A DNA stretch of 64,000 bases from Ailurus styani (lineage: Eukaryota > Chordata > Mammalia > Carnivora > Ailuridae). The notes beneath the pieces were generated by a model. The model saw nothing but the letters and a program-made list of their open reading frames with translations. It was not told the DNA's origin and ran no database searches. The stretch spans positions 64,096 to 128,095 of the forward strand of contig LNAC01000758.1 in NCBI GenBank assembly GCA_002007465.1, given 5' to 3'. Shown here one piece after another: positions 10,484 to 24,045 of the stretch. Made by a program: the position numbers and the translations under genes. The number at the start of each line of letters is the position of its first letter. Positions within the stretch are counted from its first letter, which is position 1.

Positions 10484-12529
10484 GAGTCTTCCGAGATATT
10501 TACTTTGCAGAGCACTGGAGAAAACATTTAACTGCAAATTGAGGAAGTAAACTGAAACTGAAGCAATGACCTTCCCTTTCCTCAGTCATACACACATGTA
10601 ACAGATTTATATGCCTTATTGTAAACATTCTGCTACATCTTTCCTCCACCTGCTACAAGGAGTTAGAGAATCTGCTTTTAACAAGAAAGATAAATTCACC
10701 AAATGTCACTGAGCCTCAGGGGGATCAGAGATGGTAAAACAAGTAGTTTAATGTTCTGATTTCCTTTTTCTAATGCACGTACTCTGTTATATTTTCAACC
10801 CAATCTCTGAAACCACACAGCTGAGTCTGGCCTCTGCGTGGACTAAGGAACATTTGCACCAATGAATCAAGCAGATAAATAATTATCCTCTTATTTGTAG
10901 GTATGTGAATGGCTTGGAAGGCCATGTCCATAGATGAGGATGCAATTTGGTTATACTGGGTAAGGGCTATGTGTGCATAGTATAATAAGGATATTTAATT
11001 GCACTTTTATATTTGTAAGGTGGTTTCCTATAAGCCCTAGTTATCTTTGTTGATGTTTTTCAGTGCTAATCATCAGTACAATCTAACAGGCTATTCATGA
11101 TCACGAATAACCTTCAAGACACTGTAGTTAGTGTGCCTTTGTGGACCTTGCAACTTACTACCATAGATGGATATAAAATGTACTTGAAAATGAGGCACAT
11201 TTATAATAATTACCAGTGTCACTGAGTTCGACAAGAAGAAGGAAGAAAACAAGTCCAAAAGCTTGAAACTGAGAAAGCAATCAGAAAAACAGGAAAAAAA
11301 AGAAGGGGGAGAGAGGTAACAAGCTAAGTGTGGAGGGCCCAATTTGATTAAAGGGAGAACGGTGGGAGTGAAATGTAAGGGAAACTTTCAAAGATGGTGG
11401 CGACATTTTGACAGGGGAAAGAAAGTAACGATCGGTAGCACGAAGGTGATAAGTACAGGAAACATCAAAATTTTAGTTGTAGATAGTGTGAGCCATGCAT
11501 TTTTGTCCTCTGTCATTGTCCATTTTACCTAGTGTTGTCACTTGTGGGGGTTTATGGGAAAGGGGAGGCCATTGGAGGTAAGACTGACACGTGGGAATAG
11601 GAATGTGATTTAAAAAATTCAAGTCTGAAGTGAACTCTTCTGGATTGTTGGGTCTAAATATGTTGGCTCAGATGATGCCACTCCTTTCAATTTATTACTT
11701 ATGCACTAAGTAAGGCTTTCAAACTATATATAAAGAAAATACTTCTCACAACTTTTTCTAAATGGCTTAGAGAAGTAGAGACAGGGATATCGGGAGAACA
11801 CTATAATAAATCAGGAAAATGCTAATAAGAGCAGAATGCCTTTTTTTTTCTTTATCCACCATTTATCCTTTCTCAAAGAGGAATGTTCTAAGTAATTACA
11901 GCTAAGTTCCACAGGTAGGTTTCTTTGATATTATAGTAAACTAAGTATATTTAAGTATGTTTAATATGTTGTAACATACTGAATTATGTTCAATTGGGAT
12001 GAAGTGTGTGTATATATATGTGATTTGTGAATATATAATATGTTTTAAGGGCTAGATGTGAAAAATATTAAGCAGGCACACTTAATAATAATTTAAATCA
12101 AACTCACCCCTGCTAGTGCTTTAACATTTACATGTTTGTTTCTCCATAAATGAAAATATTTCAACAGACCCTGATCGCTACTCTGATTTATTTACCCATA
12201 TGATACTATTATCATTTTGTTCGAGTATCTTCAAGGACTACTCCCTTATTTTCTAATGAATATCCATATCCCATAACTCAAAATTCTGGGTTCTTCTTAA
12301 CTTAATATTAACCTATTTGACTATCTAACTTCTCCATTTTCCCAATACAGATCTTCTTGTAAACACCGGGTAGAAGATTCAGTATTCAGAGAACGTAACT
12401 TTTTCTTTCTTGATGACACTGTGCTCATGTTCATTTGGTTCTCTGTGTTAGAAATTCTTTCCCCATACCCATTCTTGTCTTTTGGAATTTTATCCATTTG
12501 CTCATCTACAAATAAAATGGCTCTTATTT
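10484..12529. other. gene-free stretch
   Basis: No gene, RNA or named repeat is visible. There is a short TG/TA run near 12005-12020. The small open frames at 11091-11342 and 11344-11532 show no recognisable domain. Confidence 0.45.
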
Positions 12530-13250
12530 CTTCTTCTTCCTCTTCCTTCTCCGAGCCCCCCCGCCCACCTCCTTCTTCTTTTTTTTAGGTGTAGTTGACA
12601 CATAATGTTACATGAGTTTCAGGTGTACAACATAGCTGTTCAATTTCTCTATATGTCATACTATGCTCACCACAAGTGTAACTACTCTCTGTCACCATAC
12701 AGTGATATTTCAACATCATTGACGATATTCCTGATTTTGTGCCTTTTATGCCCATGACTTATTCATCCATAACTGGAATCCTGTATTTCCCACTCCACTT
12801 CACCCGTTTTGCCCATCGCCTGCCACCTTTCCTCTGCCAGCCATCAGTTTGTTCTCTGTATTTGTGAGTTTCTGTTTTTTGTTTGTTTGTTTATGCATTT
12901 TTTTTGGTTGGTTTGTTCACTTGTTTTTTCAATTCCACTGTAAGTGAAATCACATAGTATTTGTTTTTCTTTGTCTGACTTATTTCACTTAGCATAGTGT
13001 CCTCTCAGTCTGTCTGTATTATAAATGTAAAGATCTCATTTTTTATGGCTGAATACTATTCCATTGTGTATGTATTTTATGTGTATTTATATATGTAATC
13101 TTTTTCCATTCATCTATTGATGGACCCTTGGGTGGTTTCCATCTCTTGGCTATTATAAATAATACTGTAATAAATGTAAGGATGCAAATATCTTTTCAAA
13201 TTAGTGTTTTTGTTTTCTTTGGGTAAATAGCAAGTAGTGGAATTGAATTA
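12530..13250 (-). mobile_element. L1 3' end (3' UTR and distal ORF2), minus
   Basis: A pyrimidine-rich stretch (12530-12588) corresponds to the A-rich tail. It is followed by the 3' UTR ('ggtgtagttgacacataatg', 'cattgacgatattcctga') and then the antisense of the distal ORF2: 'atggctgaatactattccat', 'ccattcatctattgatggac', 'tttgggtaaatag'. It is 5'-truncated at about 13250, with no intact frame. Confidence 0.85.
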
Positions 13251-15139
13251 GTCTGACTTAGATAATAGACAAGAGGAATGGGTCTAGGCACAATCACTGA
13301 AAATATAGTTTTCCATTGAATCAGTGGTGTTCTTATTTTTCTCCATGAATGAAGAGCCTCTGATAATTAAATATAGAGATTTTAATTCCTCCTCAGCACT
13401 CCCTTTCCTAACAAGAATTATAATTCTCCTTTCATCATACAGATGTTAATTGAGTAGCTACTTCGAACTTATCATGGTGTTTGGCACTAGAGCTATTAAA
13501 AACATAAAATATTTTTTTTGCATAGTCCTTGATTTTCAGCCACTTCATTTCAGTTACATGTGTGCATTTATATAGTTTCTGCCTAGTGCTAGGTTATTAG
13601 ATATCTGGGGACAGGAATTTTATCCTAGTCATTTTTTTGGCACTCAACATCTTTTATAGTACTTGGCACATAGAAATTCTTTGTTGTATGTTTGTTGAAT
13701 TGAATTGAATCTAATTGACTGGATTCAAAAAGGGACTTAAAATATTTACAGTGAAGGATTGCACTGGTATCCACTGAAATGTGTGTCCAACACTTTAGGG
13801 CAATTTTCCACATATCTTAGTGCATCCTTATGTAGCATAGTACTATATAGATGGCAGAATTTATTTCAATTTCCAACTGCAATTAAAACTTTACCTGCAT
13901 GAATGTTTTCATTTGGTGCTGAATTGTTTATTTACTCTTCTTAGAATATCAGCCCTTAATAGTTGACCAATTTTTTAAATCTGGTTTATTAAAACCTACT
14001 TTATTCTATATGTGTATTTATAAAGCAATCACCACCACGATGCTTTTCCTAGTTAACTACTTTAGAGATCCTTGCGGCGACATGTACACTAAGTTAAAGT
14101 GTTTCTTAGAACACAAAATTTATATTTCAAATCAGTTTCCAGCTGTTCTTTTATAAGGGAAAGTGAATGATACTGAACCAATTATGAAATCATGTGTCAC
14201 TCTACTGGTGATGAAAAATGGGCTAGACACAAAATGTCATCAACTCCACTAAGTACAGACATTCCATCAACCTTAGGAACTGAGTGAGTATTTCTAGGCA
14301 GCCAGACTTGCTTAATGGCTGTCAGGTGTGCACTGAAAACTTGGTCCTCCCTGAGGGGGTTGGTAATAATCTATCAAGATTTAAACTGGTGTACCTTTCA
14401 ACATGCACAGATCACTTGGTAACATCCTCAGCCTGGTACACTGTCAGCTGGGTATTCGCTGGATTACAGTGACTGAGCTTGAATTTACCTCTGGACCACA
14501 GGGCATAGAGAAACTTACGAGGTGAGAGCAACACTCAGCAAATCTCTTTATAGAAGAACAACTAAAAGAATAAACAAATGGCTGTAGGGGTAGCCAAATA
14601 ATGTCACACTTTTATGGGAAAAAGCCTATAGATATTTAAAATAAATAGCATACCCAAAAGCTTCCTGCCCTAGCATGAAGGAGCAAAAAAAGTCTTTGGA
14701 AATGTCTGTTTGTGCTATCTAAGCTTTAAGCTACACTGTAATATTCATATGCCTCTCTGAAAGCCAGAATGCCTCGATTGTCCCATTTGTGATTGGGGAG
14801 GGAAGAATGGAGGATTTAAGATGAACGCTAGTAGTAAAAATAGGAAAGGAAATCAAAATTCTATTAAACATATAGTTGTGTTTATTTTATAAAGATAGAA
14901 AAACAATATTTATACAAAGGCTTATCTCATATGCATGTATAAAATATTTGTTGAATCACTTAAGGTAAAATTTGAATTCTGTGTTTGTTTTATCTATCAG
15001 TTCTACATTTCTTTCTTGCATATCTCTCTTGCACCTTGTTTAGGTGTAATCCAAACTGTAAACCTAAGTAGAAAAAATCCTCACAGTGACAAATCTTGAA
15101 AATTTATAATTTATTATGATCATATCAGTAATATTAATA
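13251..15139. other. gene-free stretch
   Basis: No coding frame or repeat that I can identify. It is AT-rich. Confidence 0.45.
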
Positions 15140-15360
15140 ATATAAAACACTTGAATACATATTACTCTGTACCTTTCTCTAGAATGGGTGCCCTTATATA
15201 TGTCTGCACCTGACAAACTAGGTACTATTTTGTCCTCATACTTTACAGATATGCCAACTGAGTTTCACAGCATGTAAGTAATTTGCCTAGGTTTTATCAC
15301 TAACTAGGTGAAGATGGGATTTGAATCCAGGCCATATAGGTCCAGAAGCTGTGTTCTGTC
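15140..15360 (-). repeat. MIR fragment, minus
   Basis: 'ctttacagatatgccaactg', 'gtaagtaatttgcctagg' and 'gatgggatttgaatccagg' are the antisense MIR signature (parallel to ACAGATGAGGAAACTGAG, GTAACTTGCCCAAGG and GGATTTGAACCCAGG). Confidence 0.7.
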
Positions 15361-15698
15361 CTCAAAATATAAATAATCTCTTGTTTTCAATTGGGGAGAC
15401 CATTCTATTCTTCTATTCAGGTGGAAATACAAGAGTTCACTATAAAACCTCTCAAGTATGCATACATGGTCTCTTCCCTTTCTTTGAAAGTCCCTACGCC
15501 AAATTTGTGATATTTAGCAGCTACGATTTAAAAAGTGAGTGTTTTTCTTCTTTTTATATCATTCATTAACTTAAAAAAATTTACTGAATGGGAGACAATC
15601 ACAGGTGCTGGAGAAACACTGCCCACCCTTCAGTGGCTTTCCTGGGGAAGCCTGCGGAAGCAGAGATTCTGCTAGGTGTTTAAAATCTATCATAAGTA

Positions 15699-15893
15699 GG
15701 GGCGCCTGGGTGGCTCAGTCGGTTAAGCAATTGCCTTCGGCTCAGGTCACGATTCCAGCATCCTGGGATGGAGCCCTGGATGGGGCTCCTTGCTCAGCGG
15801 GGAGTCTGTTTCTCTTTCTGCCTCTCTCTGCCTGCCACTCCGCCTGCTTGTGCTCTCTCTCTCTGACAAATAAATAAATAAAATCTTTTAAAA
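15699..15893 (+). mobile_element. Can-SINE, plus, with target-site duplication
   Basis: Head 'ggcgcctgggtggctcag', body, CT-rich tract and AAATAAATAAATAAAATCTT. The flank ctatcata at 15687-15694 is repeated at 15896-15903. The 90-codon frame through it is SINE read-through. Confidence 0.93.
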
Positions 15894-15903
15894 AGCTATC
15901 ATA

Positions 15904-18215
15904 GCTATATTATAGAAATATTTTAGTTATAAGTTGCAGAAACCAAATCAAACTAGTTTCAGCAGGGATGGGGGATTTGTTGGTATCACAACTGAAAAGT
16001 TCCAGGATGATTTTCAGTCATCCCTAAATTTAGAAGATCAATTAATTAATCAAGTAATGAATTAATTAATTTGGGTTTTGCTAATAGCTCTTTACTCTGT
16101 ATTGGTTTTATTCTCAAGTAGGCCCTTCCCCCAAAGAGGTTAAAGATGAACTTGAAAAGCTGCAAGCTTTTAGTCAACCAGTTTAAAATGCATAGCATAA
16201 ATCGTTACTCTCTTTCCAAATTGCTCCAATAAAAGTCTCGCTTAATTCATGGACATCGAAGATTTGGGAATGAGAATGAACTCACTTAAAACCCATGGGT
16301 TGAGATTAGGAAAAGATTGTGCATTAACAATAAAGACACTGTTTCTAATGCACACGTGCAAATAGTCAAAATTGCCAGATATCCACTACAAAGACCTATA
16401 GAATTCTTTATGATACTGTGCTTGCTTTCTTGTCCAGCCCATGTCTTCCACTCAGCTTCATTTCTCTACTGTTCCATTCATCATGAGCTATATGCTGTTC
16501 TGCAAATGTGTCTGTTATATGCAGACCCTCCCAAACATGTTTATATTTGTTAGAAGCAATTTTTCTTATTCCCTCGAGCTTCTAAACTTCCTCTGTGTCA
16601 CTGTTTGACATCACTTCCCCCAGAAGCCTCCCTGGTCCTCTATCTATGGCTTACGTAGTCCTCTATTGCTTAATTACCAGCCTACCTTCCCTTCCTAAAT
16701 ACTAAAGTAAAGCCTTGTTTCTTCTCCATGGTTCCATCCCCAGAACGCAGCACAATTCTTGGACTCAGAAACTCTGAGTAAATAACTTTGGAAAAATTAC
16801 TAAACATTCCAGAGTTTCTTTATGTACAGCATTACTGGAACAAGATATTATCAGCAAGGCGGTTTTGTGCTTTCAAAAAGACAGTGTTCATAAAGTATTT
16901 AATTCAGTGCCTCATCCAACTAGAAGGTGTATAACAATTTCCTCTCTTCCTACCTTTAAAATTGAAATAACTCTCTCAATTCCTATCGTGAATCTAAAAC
17001 CCATCTAATTGTAAAAGTATAATTGTTCTCAGAGAGCAAGGTTCTGCATATTCTAGGTAGAAATGCAGGCCAAATTGAGCACACTGCCTACTTTTATTTG
17101 TATGTTTTTTAAAGTGGTTGCATTTGAAACAATTATATACTTAACCTGTAAAATATCCTTGATGTTGTCCCTTATATCTCAAAGCCTGAAATACTAGCTC
17201 TGTGTCCTTTAAGAAAAGTTTGTGACACTTTCTTCAGGTATTCCATAATTACTTTACATTTGAGAATTCAAATTCAGCAACCCTTTATTGAGTTGGGCAT
17301 GAAGGCTGCTAGAGACGATTTTATCCTTCAGTTTATAGTTTTTTAGTTAACCTTACCTTATTTTGAAAGTCTTGAAAGTCATATTATTAAAAGGATAAGG
17401 AATTAATAAGTGTGCTCTGAAGCAGTGGTTCTCACCTTTTCTCCATCTTGGATATTTTTGAAAGTCCGGAATTTCTCTTCAGATAAATGCATGTATGCAA
17501 ACATACTGAAATTTTCATAGATTTGCCATCAGAATCTAACTTTGCTGCTTCCTATCTATGAACTATGTAAAAATTCAAGGACCAGGCATTAGAATTTGAA
17601 CTGTTTCTGTTGCCAAAAATTTAGTTGTTTATCAGGAGGGATCACAAATGCAAAATTCAGAGACAGAATTTGTCTATTTGTATTATTTGTCTGTTTTCCT
17701 TTTAGAGACAGGAAGTGAGCTGGCCTCAATAAGAAATTGGTTGATAGACATTACTGAGTCTGAAGTTCATTTTAGTTGCTTTTCTTCCTTCAAATGACAA
17801 GATATTTTAAAAAGTAAATTATAAATATGGGCTATAGGAAGCTATATTATGATTCTCTAATTGGATTGCCATCCCTCATCTTTCATTTGAATATTGGGGA
17901 AGCAAAATATCCATGTCAAAACAAAACTCTTGATAAAGCTTTTAGGATTTACTTAATGCACTCCAACCTCATAGGTTTGGCTCCATTCTCTGAAGCTGAA
18001 AATAGCCAGCAAATGGCTTTCCAGCACTGCCTGAGTTTTATTGTATTTCTATTCTGTTTGTTGGCATGTATGCCGTAGAGGGATGACATCATATCTATTA
18101 AATCTTTCTCTTATTAAGAGATTTATTTTTACTTTTTTGTAGTCAGGAATAGTTTTGTTTCATCTTATCCGCCAACTGGATGCTGTAAGATAAGAATACA
18201 ATTTAAAAATTCCTT
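15904..18215. other. gene-free stretch
   Basis: No gene is recognised. The open frames at 16317-16553 and 17827-18078 lack any domain or codon pattern that would support them. A weak hAT-like end ('gcagtggttctcacc') near 17423 is not assignable. Confidence 0.45.
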
Positions 18216-18231
18216 CAAAAATGAAAGTAGA

Positions 18232-18428
18232 GGGGGGCCTGTGTGGCTCAGTGGGTTAAGCCTCTGCCTTCGGCTCAGGTCATGATCTCAGGGTCCTGGG
18301 ATCAAGGCCCACATCGGGCTCTCTGCTCAGCAGGGAGCCTGCTTCCTCCTCTCCCTCTGCCTGCCTCTCTACCTACTTGTGATCCTTCTCTCTCTCTGTC
18401 AAATAAATAAATAAATAATCTAAAAAAA
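18232..18428 (+). mobile_element. Can-SINE, mustelid-type, plus, with target-site duplication
   Basis: Head with one change (gggcctgtgtggctcag), 'gcctctgccttcggctcagg' body, and an AAATAAATAAATAAATAATC tail. The flank aaaaatgaaagtaga is at 18217-18231 and 18424-18438, a 15-bp duplication overlapping the A-tail. Confidence 0.95.
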
Positions 18429-18629
18429 TGAAAGTAGAAAAAGGCAAAATAGCTAGAATAAATGTTTGAAATCTCATACATACACATATATCGAACCACA
18501 GGAACATATCTAGATGTGCCTGTGCTCTCCCTGGCACATAAATGTATATTTCCCAATATTACAATTAGTTGAACATCTATTTGAGGGAGCTATGGGAATT
18601 CTAGAGGTATGTTCCAAAAGAAAACTTTT

Positions 18630-19384
18630 TTTTTACTGTTTCAAGTTTTTATTTAAATTCTAGTTAACATATAGTGTAATACTAATTTCAGGAGTAGAAT
18701 TTAGTGATTCATCACTTACTTATAACACCCAGTGCTCATTACATCACATGCCCTTCTTAACACCCATCACCCATTTACCATATCCTCCCGTCTACCTCCC
18801 TCCTTCCCACAGTAAATTTCAGTTTGTTCTCTATAGTTAGGAGTCTCTTTTATGGTTTGCCTCCCTCTCTCTCTCTCTCTCTTTTTTAATTTCCCCTGTG
18901 TTCATCTGTTTCATTTTCACATATAAGTGAAATCATATGGTATTTGTCTTTCTCTGACTTATTTAACTGAACATAAAACACTCTAGCTTCACCCATATTG
19001 CTGCAAAGGATAAGATTTCATTGGTTTTTATGGCTGAGTAATACTCTATTATATGTATATCTATAGCATCTATCTATATACCACATCTTCTTTATCCATT
19101 TATCAGTTGATGGACATTTGGGTTCTTCCCATAATTTGGCTATTGTTGATAATGCTGCTATAAACATTGGGGTGAATGTATCACTTCAAATCAGTATTTT
19201 TCTATCCTTTGGGTAAATAACTAGTAATGCAATTGCTGGGTCATAGGGTAGTTGTATTTTTAGCTTTTTGAGGAATCTCCATACTGTTTTCGAGTAGGGC
19301 ACCAGTTTGTATTCCCACCAACAGTGCAAGAGAGTCCCCCTTTCTCCACATCCTTTCCAACATCTATTGTTGCCTGTGTTGTTA
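18630..19384 (-). mobile_element. 5'-truncated L1, minus
   Basis: T-run (sense poly(A)), 3' UTR ('ctagttaacatatagtgtaa', 'aacacccagtgctcattac'), then antisense distal ORF2. The minus-strand translation at about 19380-19190 shows typical L1 ORF2 C-terminal phrases ([35 protein letters not shown]). It stops abruptly at about 19384 (5' truncation), so it cannot encode a working protein. Confidence 0.9.
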
Positions 19385-20449
19385 AAAGGAAACATAAATT
19401 GAATCTTCCCTGTCCTGTGGGACAACAAAGGAAGATGAATTCTAGAAAACTCTAAGCTTTCTAGATAGAAGACAGAATCTTCATGTTGCAGTAGTTTGGT
19501 TAAGTAGACATTTGGGAAAACAGAATTTCTTTGAGCCACTCGAGGGCTAATGCAAATCTCACCTGGCTACAGGTCAGAACAGACGCTCCAGGAGAGCATG
19601 AGACTGTACCTCTGTGGGATTGCTCACTCCCTCCCTTTCCTGACACCACTTTAAAGTTAGGATTAAGCCTTGGCAATTAACACACATTCATATGAACTTT
19701 TGGTGAAGTATCATGGAAGGTCCATGGGAGATACAAAGATGAAGAAATTAGCCTTTGTCTTTAAGGTACTAATGATGTCGAGTGTGAGAAAAAGGATGTA
19801 CCACAATAATTCTAATAGAAGGAATATTTGTATTTCTGGAATTAAAAGCAGAAATTTGCCTCAAATTTGCCTCAAGTAGTAAAAATGTCCCATAAAAATA
19901 AAAGAACTATTTGAGAAGAATTTTTATTGAACTCTGACCATTTAGTTCTAACTCCTTAAGAACAGTGGTGTATGGTTTGACTGTTGCATTTAGGATTGCT
20001 TACTTCTACCCCAGAAGATACCCGGCTTCTAGTAAAGTCAGTTTTTCAGTATTTTAAATCTTCAGTATATAAAGCCAACTTAGAATCCTGATCTAGAACA
20101 TAGGTTTTTGCTACTTAGGTTTTCAGAGACTAGGTTAATGTTACTTATAATAACTTAGTTCCTATTCTCCCACTTTGCAATAGAGAAAAAAATTTATCTG
20201 ATGATTGGCCTAATGCAAGCAAACAAACTGTCAAATAGTTTCCTGAAATGATGAAGGGAAAAACAGAAACTGAAAATAGAGACTACGTTAACACCTAATG
20301 GTAGAAAATAATAGATTTTCATAAAAATAACCTTCAGTTTTTAAGAATAATGAAAATAATTTTCATTCCCTTAAATATTATGAGGTAGGAAAATACCCCA
20401 ATATTATTAATATATATATATCAAAATTTGTTTTTTAATTTTAAATGAG
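19385..20449. other. gene-free stretch
   Basis: No gene or named repeat is seen. There is a short TA run near 20410. Confidence 0.45.
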
Positions 20450-20471
20450 TTTTTAAAGATTTTATTTATTT

Positions 20472-20509
<38 letters not shown>

Positions 20510-20646
20510 GCACCCTCAGGGGGAGGGGCAGAGAGAGATCTAGACTTCTTGCTGAGTGTGGATCCCAAGGTTGACTTGATCCCAGGACCAGATCAGGACC
20601 TGAGCCAAAGTCAGATGCTTAACTGACTGAGCCACCCAGTCGTGGC
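20450..20646 (-). mobile_element. Can-SINE, older type, minus
   Basis: 'aaagattttatttatttatt', a (GA)n run, 'gggggaggggcagagagag', and the inverted head 'tgagccacccagtcg'. The head is slightly diverged. No convincing target-site duplication was seen. Confidence 0.88.
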
Positions 20647-21797
20647 CCAAATTTAATTTAAAATACATTTAGATCGGAAAAAGGACAATTTTAGTTATCC
20701 AGAAAATTAATTTATCCAGAACACTTTATAATCCATGTGCCAATTAGGGTGATGTCAGTATATGATCTATATTATACCCTAGTGTGTGTAGAGAAGTATT
20801 AAGAAGAGGGATCACACCTTGATATGTTACTTGATGTAATCCAGTAGAAAGCTCAAGTGGATTTCCTCAAGTAATTGGTCTGGAAACCAAAATGTTGTTA
20901 TTTTCAAATTCAGGTCCTGTTCAGTACCACTTTGAGAAAAACAAACCAACAGATAAAAGAGAACTATTAAATCTTCATTTCTAAACTTTAGTGCCTTTAA
21001 GATAAACAGTAAGTGGTTGTGTTCCTAACATATCTTATTTTCAAGATGAAGAACTATTTTTACATTTATTTGTGAAACTTGTGTTGAAAAGTAAAGTGGC
21101 CTTTTGAACATTAAAGAACATTGTGTGAAGAGACACATTCCAAACTTTGAGTTTCTTTAGAATATTCTCTTCATAAAAAGAATTTTCCTACATTGGTGAC
21201 CTATAACCTCTCAAATATCCTCCAGTCTTGCAGAGTTTATCTCCTAAATATTAATTGAATGTAGCTTTTACTTTTTCTGAAATGCTACTATATTATTTCA
21301 CCTCTCATTCCTCATTCAAAGGACAAGTTCCTCCTAGTCTTTCCACTTCTACATATTAATATATATAAATATATTAATACATGTTGTTATATGTATATCA
21401 ATGTAATTTATGATCTATTGTGATGTCATATATGACAGTATATGTCAATATATATAAGTGTACATATTTTGTTACATATTAATATATTATATATAAATAT
21501 AAATCAATGTGTTTATTATGCATAATTGGAAAGACCAATTACTAACCATAAATATATTAACATATAGATGCCTATCCAAATAAATCCCAAATCACTTGAA
21601 TTCTGTATATCCAACAGTGAATGAGGGCTTACTCTGTGTAAGATGCTGAAATACATGAGATATCAAATTGTCCATGAGAAGTTTCTGCCCTCAAGACCCT
21701 AAGTTGTATGTACTATGGGTTATCTGACTGACCTTGCAGGGAATCTGCAGCCAGTTCATTTGCCACCTTCCTTTATCTCTGATAATCTCGACATTCT
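20647..21797. other. gene-free stretch with AT-rich tract
   Basis: The part at 21345-21560 is made of overlapping TATATAAATATAT and TTAATATAT runs, a degenerate AT-rich tract. Nothing coding is seen. Confidence 0.5.
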
Positions 21798-22183
21798 TGG
21801 TTATGGTGTGAATGTGCCTCCCCCCAAAATTCATAAGTCCAAGTCCTATCCCCAGTAGCTCAGAACCTGAATGTATTTGGAGCTAAAGCACTTAAACGGG
21901 TAATTAGGTTGAAATGAGGTCATGAGGGTAGACCCGAATTAAGTATAACTGGTATCCTTACTTGAAGAGATTAAGACATGAGAGAGATACAAACAGGAAA
22001 GACCATGTGTATACACAAGGAGAAAATGCACACCGACAAGCCATAAAGGCCTGTGAAGAAACCAACCCTGTCCATACCTTGATCTTGGACTTCTAGACAT
22101 CAGAACTGTGAGGAAATACATTTTTGTGGTTGAAGTCACCTAATCTGTGGTACTTTGTGATGGCAGTTCTAGTCAATAATACA
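21798..22183 (+). mobile_element. MaLR (ERVL-MaLR) solo-LTR-like element
   Basis: It begins TGGTTATGGTGTGAATGTG and carries 'ccccaaaattcataagtcc', 'gtaattaggttgaaatgag', 'gatcttggacttctagac' and 'cagaactgtgaggaaata', ending in TG..CA fashion at 'caataataca'. This order is that of MLT1/MST-type LTRs of the MaLR group. The 7-mer acattct lies at both ends (21791-21797 and 22181-22187), consistent with a ~5-bp target-site duplication. No internal retroviral coding sequence is present. The exact subfamily is not determined. Confidence 0.75.
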
Positions 22184-22264
22184 TTCTCCCTCCATCTGTA
22201 GATTCCTGTTTTTGATATGTCTGCATGTTAAGACTTTAAGTAACAGTAATTCAACTTCAAGATT

Positions 22265-22420
22265 TAAATAGTTGTGTATCTAACACCTTATTTAATCTGC
22301 ACACAAACCTGAGGCTATCCATGCTTTATCTTCTTTTTTCACAAGTTAACTTTCCGTGACGTCTCTCAGTAAGTGGCGGAGCTGGAACTAAAACCCAGGG
22401 TTTTTGCTCCTCACGTTTAT
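22265..22420 (-). repeat. MIR-like fragment, minus
   Basis: 'ttaatctgcacacaaacctg', 'aagttaactttccgtgacg' and 'ggcggagctggaactaaaac' follow the antisense MIR order (allele-like parallel: GGGATTTGAACCCAGG). It is diverged. Confidence 0.5.
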
Positions 22421-23884
22421 GAATGTTTAAACATTTGCCTGAATATTCCACAAACTATACAATGAGCATTTCAGAATTAGCTGTGAGTGGTTAAAACAAT
22501 AGGCTTTTTAAATTTATTCTTGTCAGGGAGTTCAGATGTGCGTGTGTGGGGTTGTGTGTGAGTTTGTAGCCTCTGGTGACTGGCTGAAACATTTGCAATC
22601 CATAGGAATCCAACACCTCGTAACAGTATTCTCCAAATGATGTTCATTAAGTGATGCTTTCCTTCTCTCACAACCTAAAATAATCTTGTTCTGTAGAAAT
22701 AAATAAGAACAGTGGCCTGGGGATATTCAGAGAAGATTCCATCCCAGAAAACAGAATGTGGAAGTTGTTAGCCTTTTCTGTCTCTGTGCGCTGTTAGGAT
22801 ACCTTGTGTTTGGAATCACAGTCTGGCAAAATCATCCCACCAGCAACCTGGATACTGAACTTACCATCCTGACACCCTCCCACAAAACTGCTAGAAGTTA
22901 GGCAGCAATGACTTGAAATTTTTAAATATCCTTTTTGTCACTGATACATTTTTATCGATTCAGTACAGGGTTTATGTTAATGATCTACTAGGGCAAAAAT
23001 TATTCTTCTGAGGTATTTTTATTAGAGATTATTGTTTCTCGTTCATTAATAAAAAACGTTCTTTTCAAAGGGGTATTCTTTTTTCTGTTTATCTTTGCAT
23101 GTTAATATGCTTATTAAAAATGCTTAATATTTTGAAGATTTCTCAAAGTCTCAGAAATAAAAATCACCATGAAGGTTAGTAAAACTCATTGAGGTTTTAC
23201 CATACAGACCAACTACCCAGTGCTTGCTTTTTTTTTTTATTTCTTCTGTATTTAGGAGGAATGTTGTAAGTGCCAATAAATAACCCTATTTAATTATTCC
23301 TCAATATTTGTTCAATAAGCTCCTTAGAAGGTTACCGTGTTTATAGGTTTGTTTTGAAGTAAAAGAATGAAGCAGTTAATCAAGTCAGTTTGTGGAAACA
23401 GTATCAGTTATGAGCACATGACTATATTTATTTGTGTCAAATTAGATACAACAGCATAATATTTTCAAAACGAAGGTTAAAAATTAAAGCTTTAGGAGTT
23501 TAAAAAGTGATACAGTCAACACTTGTCTGGTTTATAAATCAATTAAAGAATATCTCTTATATCTCTGTTATTTGGCCCCTCATAATAAACATAGGTTTTC
23601 AGTTTTATAGCTTTTTTTTTTCCCAATGAGAATAACTCTGTTTATTAGCCAGCCAAAGAAAAACTTAGTTTGTGGTCTTAGCATATGGAAGTCCCAAGTC
23701 ATTTTATATCAGTGATTAACTCCATAGACTCCTTAGGCAAAGATTCCATTTTTTCACACAAGGAAGCACTGCCTACTTAATAAGAAAAATAATAAGCTAT
23801 GTATAGAGATTTTTATTCCCATCCACACTTTATTATTTTCTTATAGAAATCATTAGTACATATGGGAGGGTAAATAGAAATATG
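22421..23884. other. gene-free stretch
   Basis: No gene is recognised. A short GT-rich run occurs near 22537-22565. Confidence 0.4.
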
Positions 23885-23968
23885 GTAGAATGGACAGATA
23901 GGTGGATGGGTGGTTGGATACATATAGATAAATAATAGATGGATAGATAGACAGATGAACTGACTAAT
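23885..23968. repeat. imperfect GGAT/GATA tract
   Basis: Runs such as 'agataggtggatgggtgg' and 'tagatggatagatagaca' form a decayed tetranucleotide repeat. Confidence 0.75.
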
Positions 23969-24045
23969 CATGGAATATGTTATCATTTGGAGAAGTCTGG
24001 GGTTTGGGCATTGCTTGGTCTCAGGGAGATAATACATTTTATTCT

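Noticed and set aside
10220..10550. Several overlapping 69-103-codon open frames on both strands
   Set aside because: They are translations of the TTCC microsatellite (Pro/Ser/Phe/Leu or Glu/Gly/Arg/Lys periodicity), not genes.
15605..15877. 90-codon frame containing 'GAWVAQSVKQLPSAQVTIPA'
   Set aside because: This phrase recurs in every plus-strand Can-SINE in one frame (also at 8000, 44090 and 4200). It is SINE read-through.
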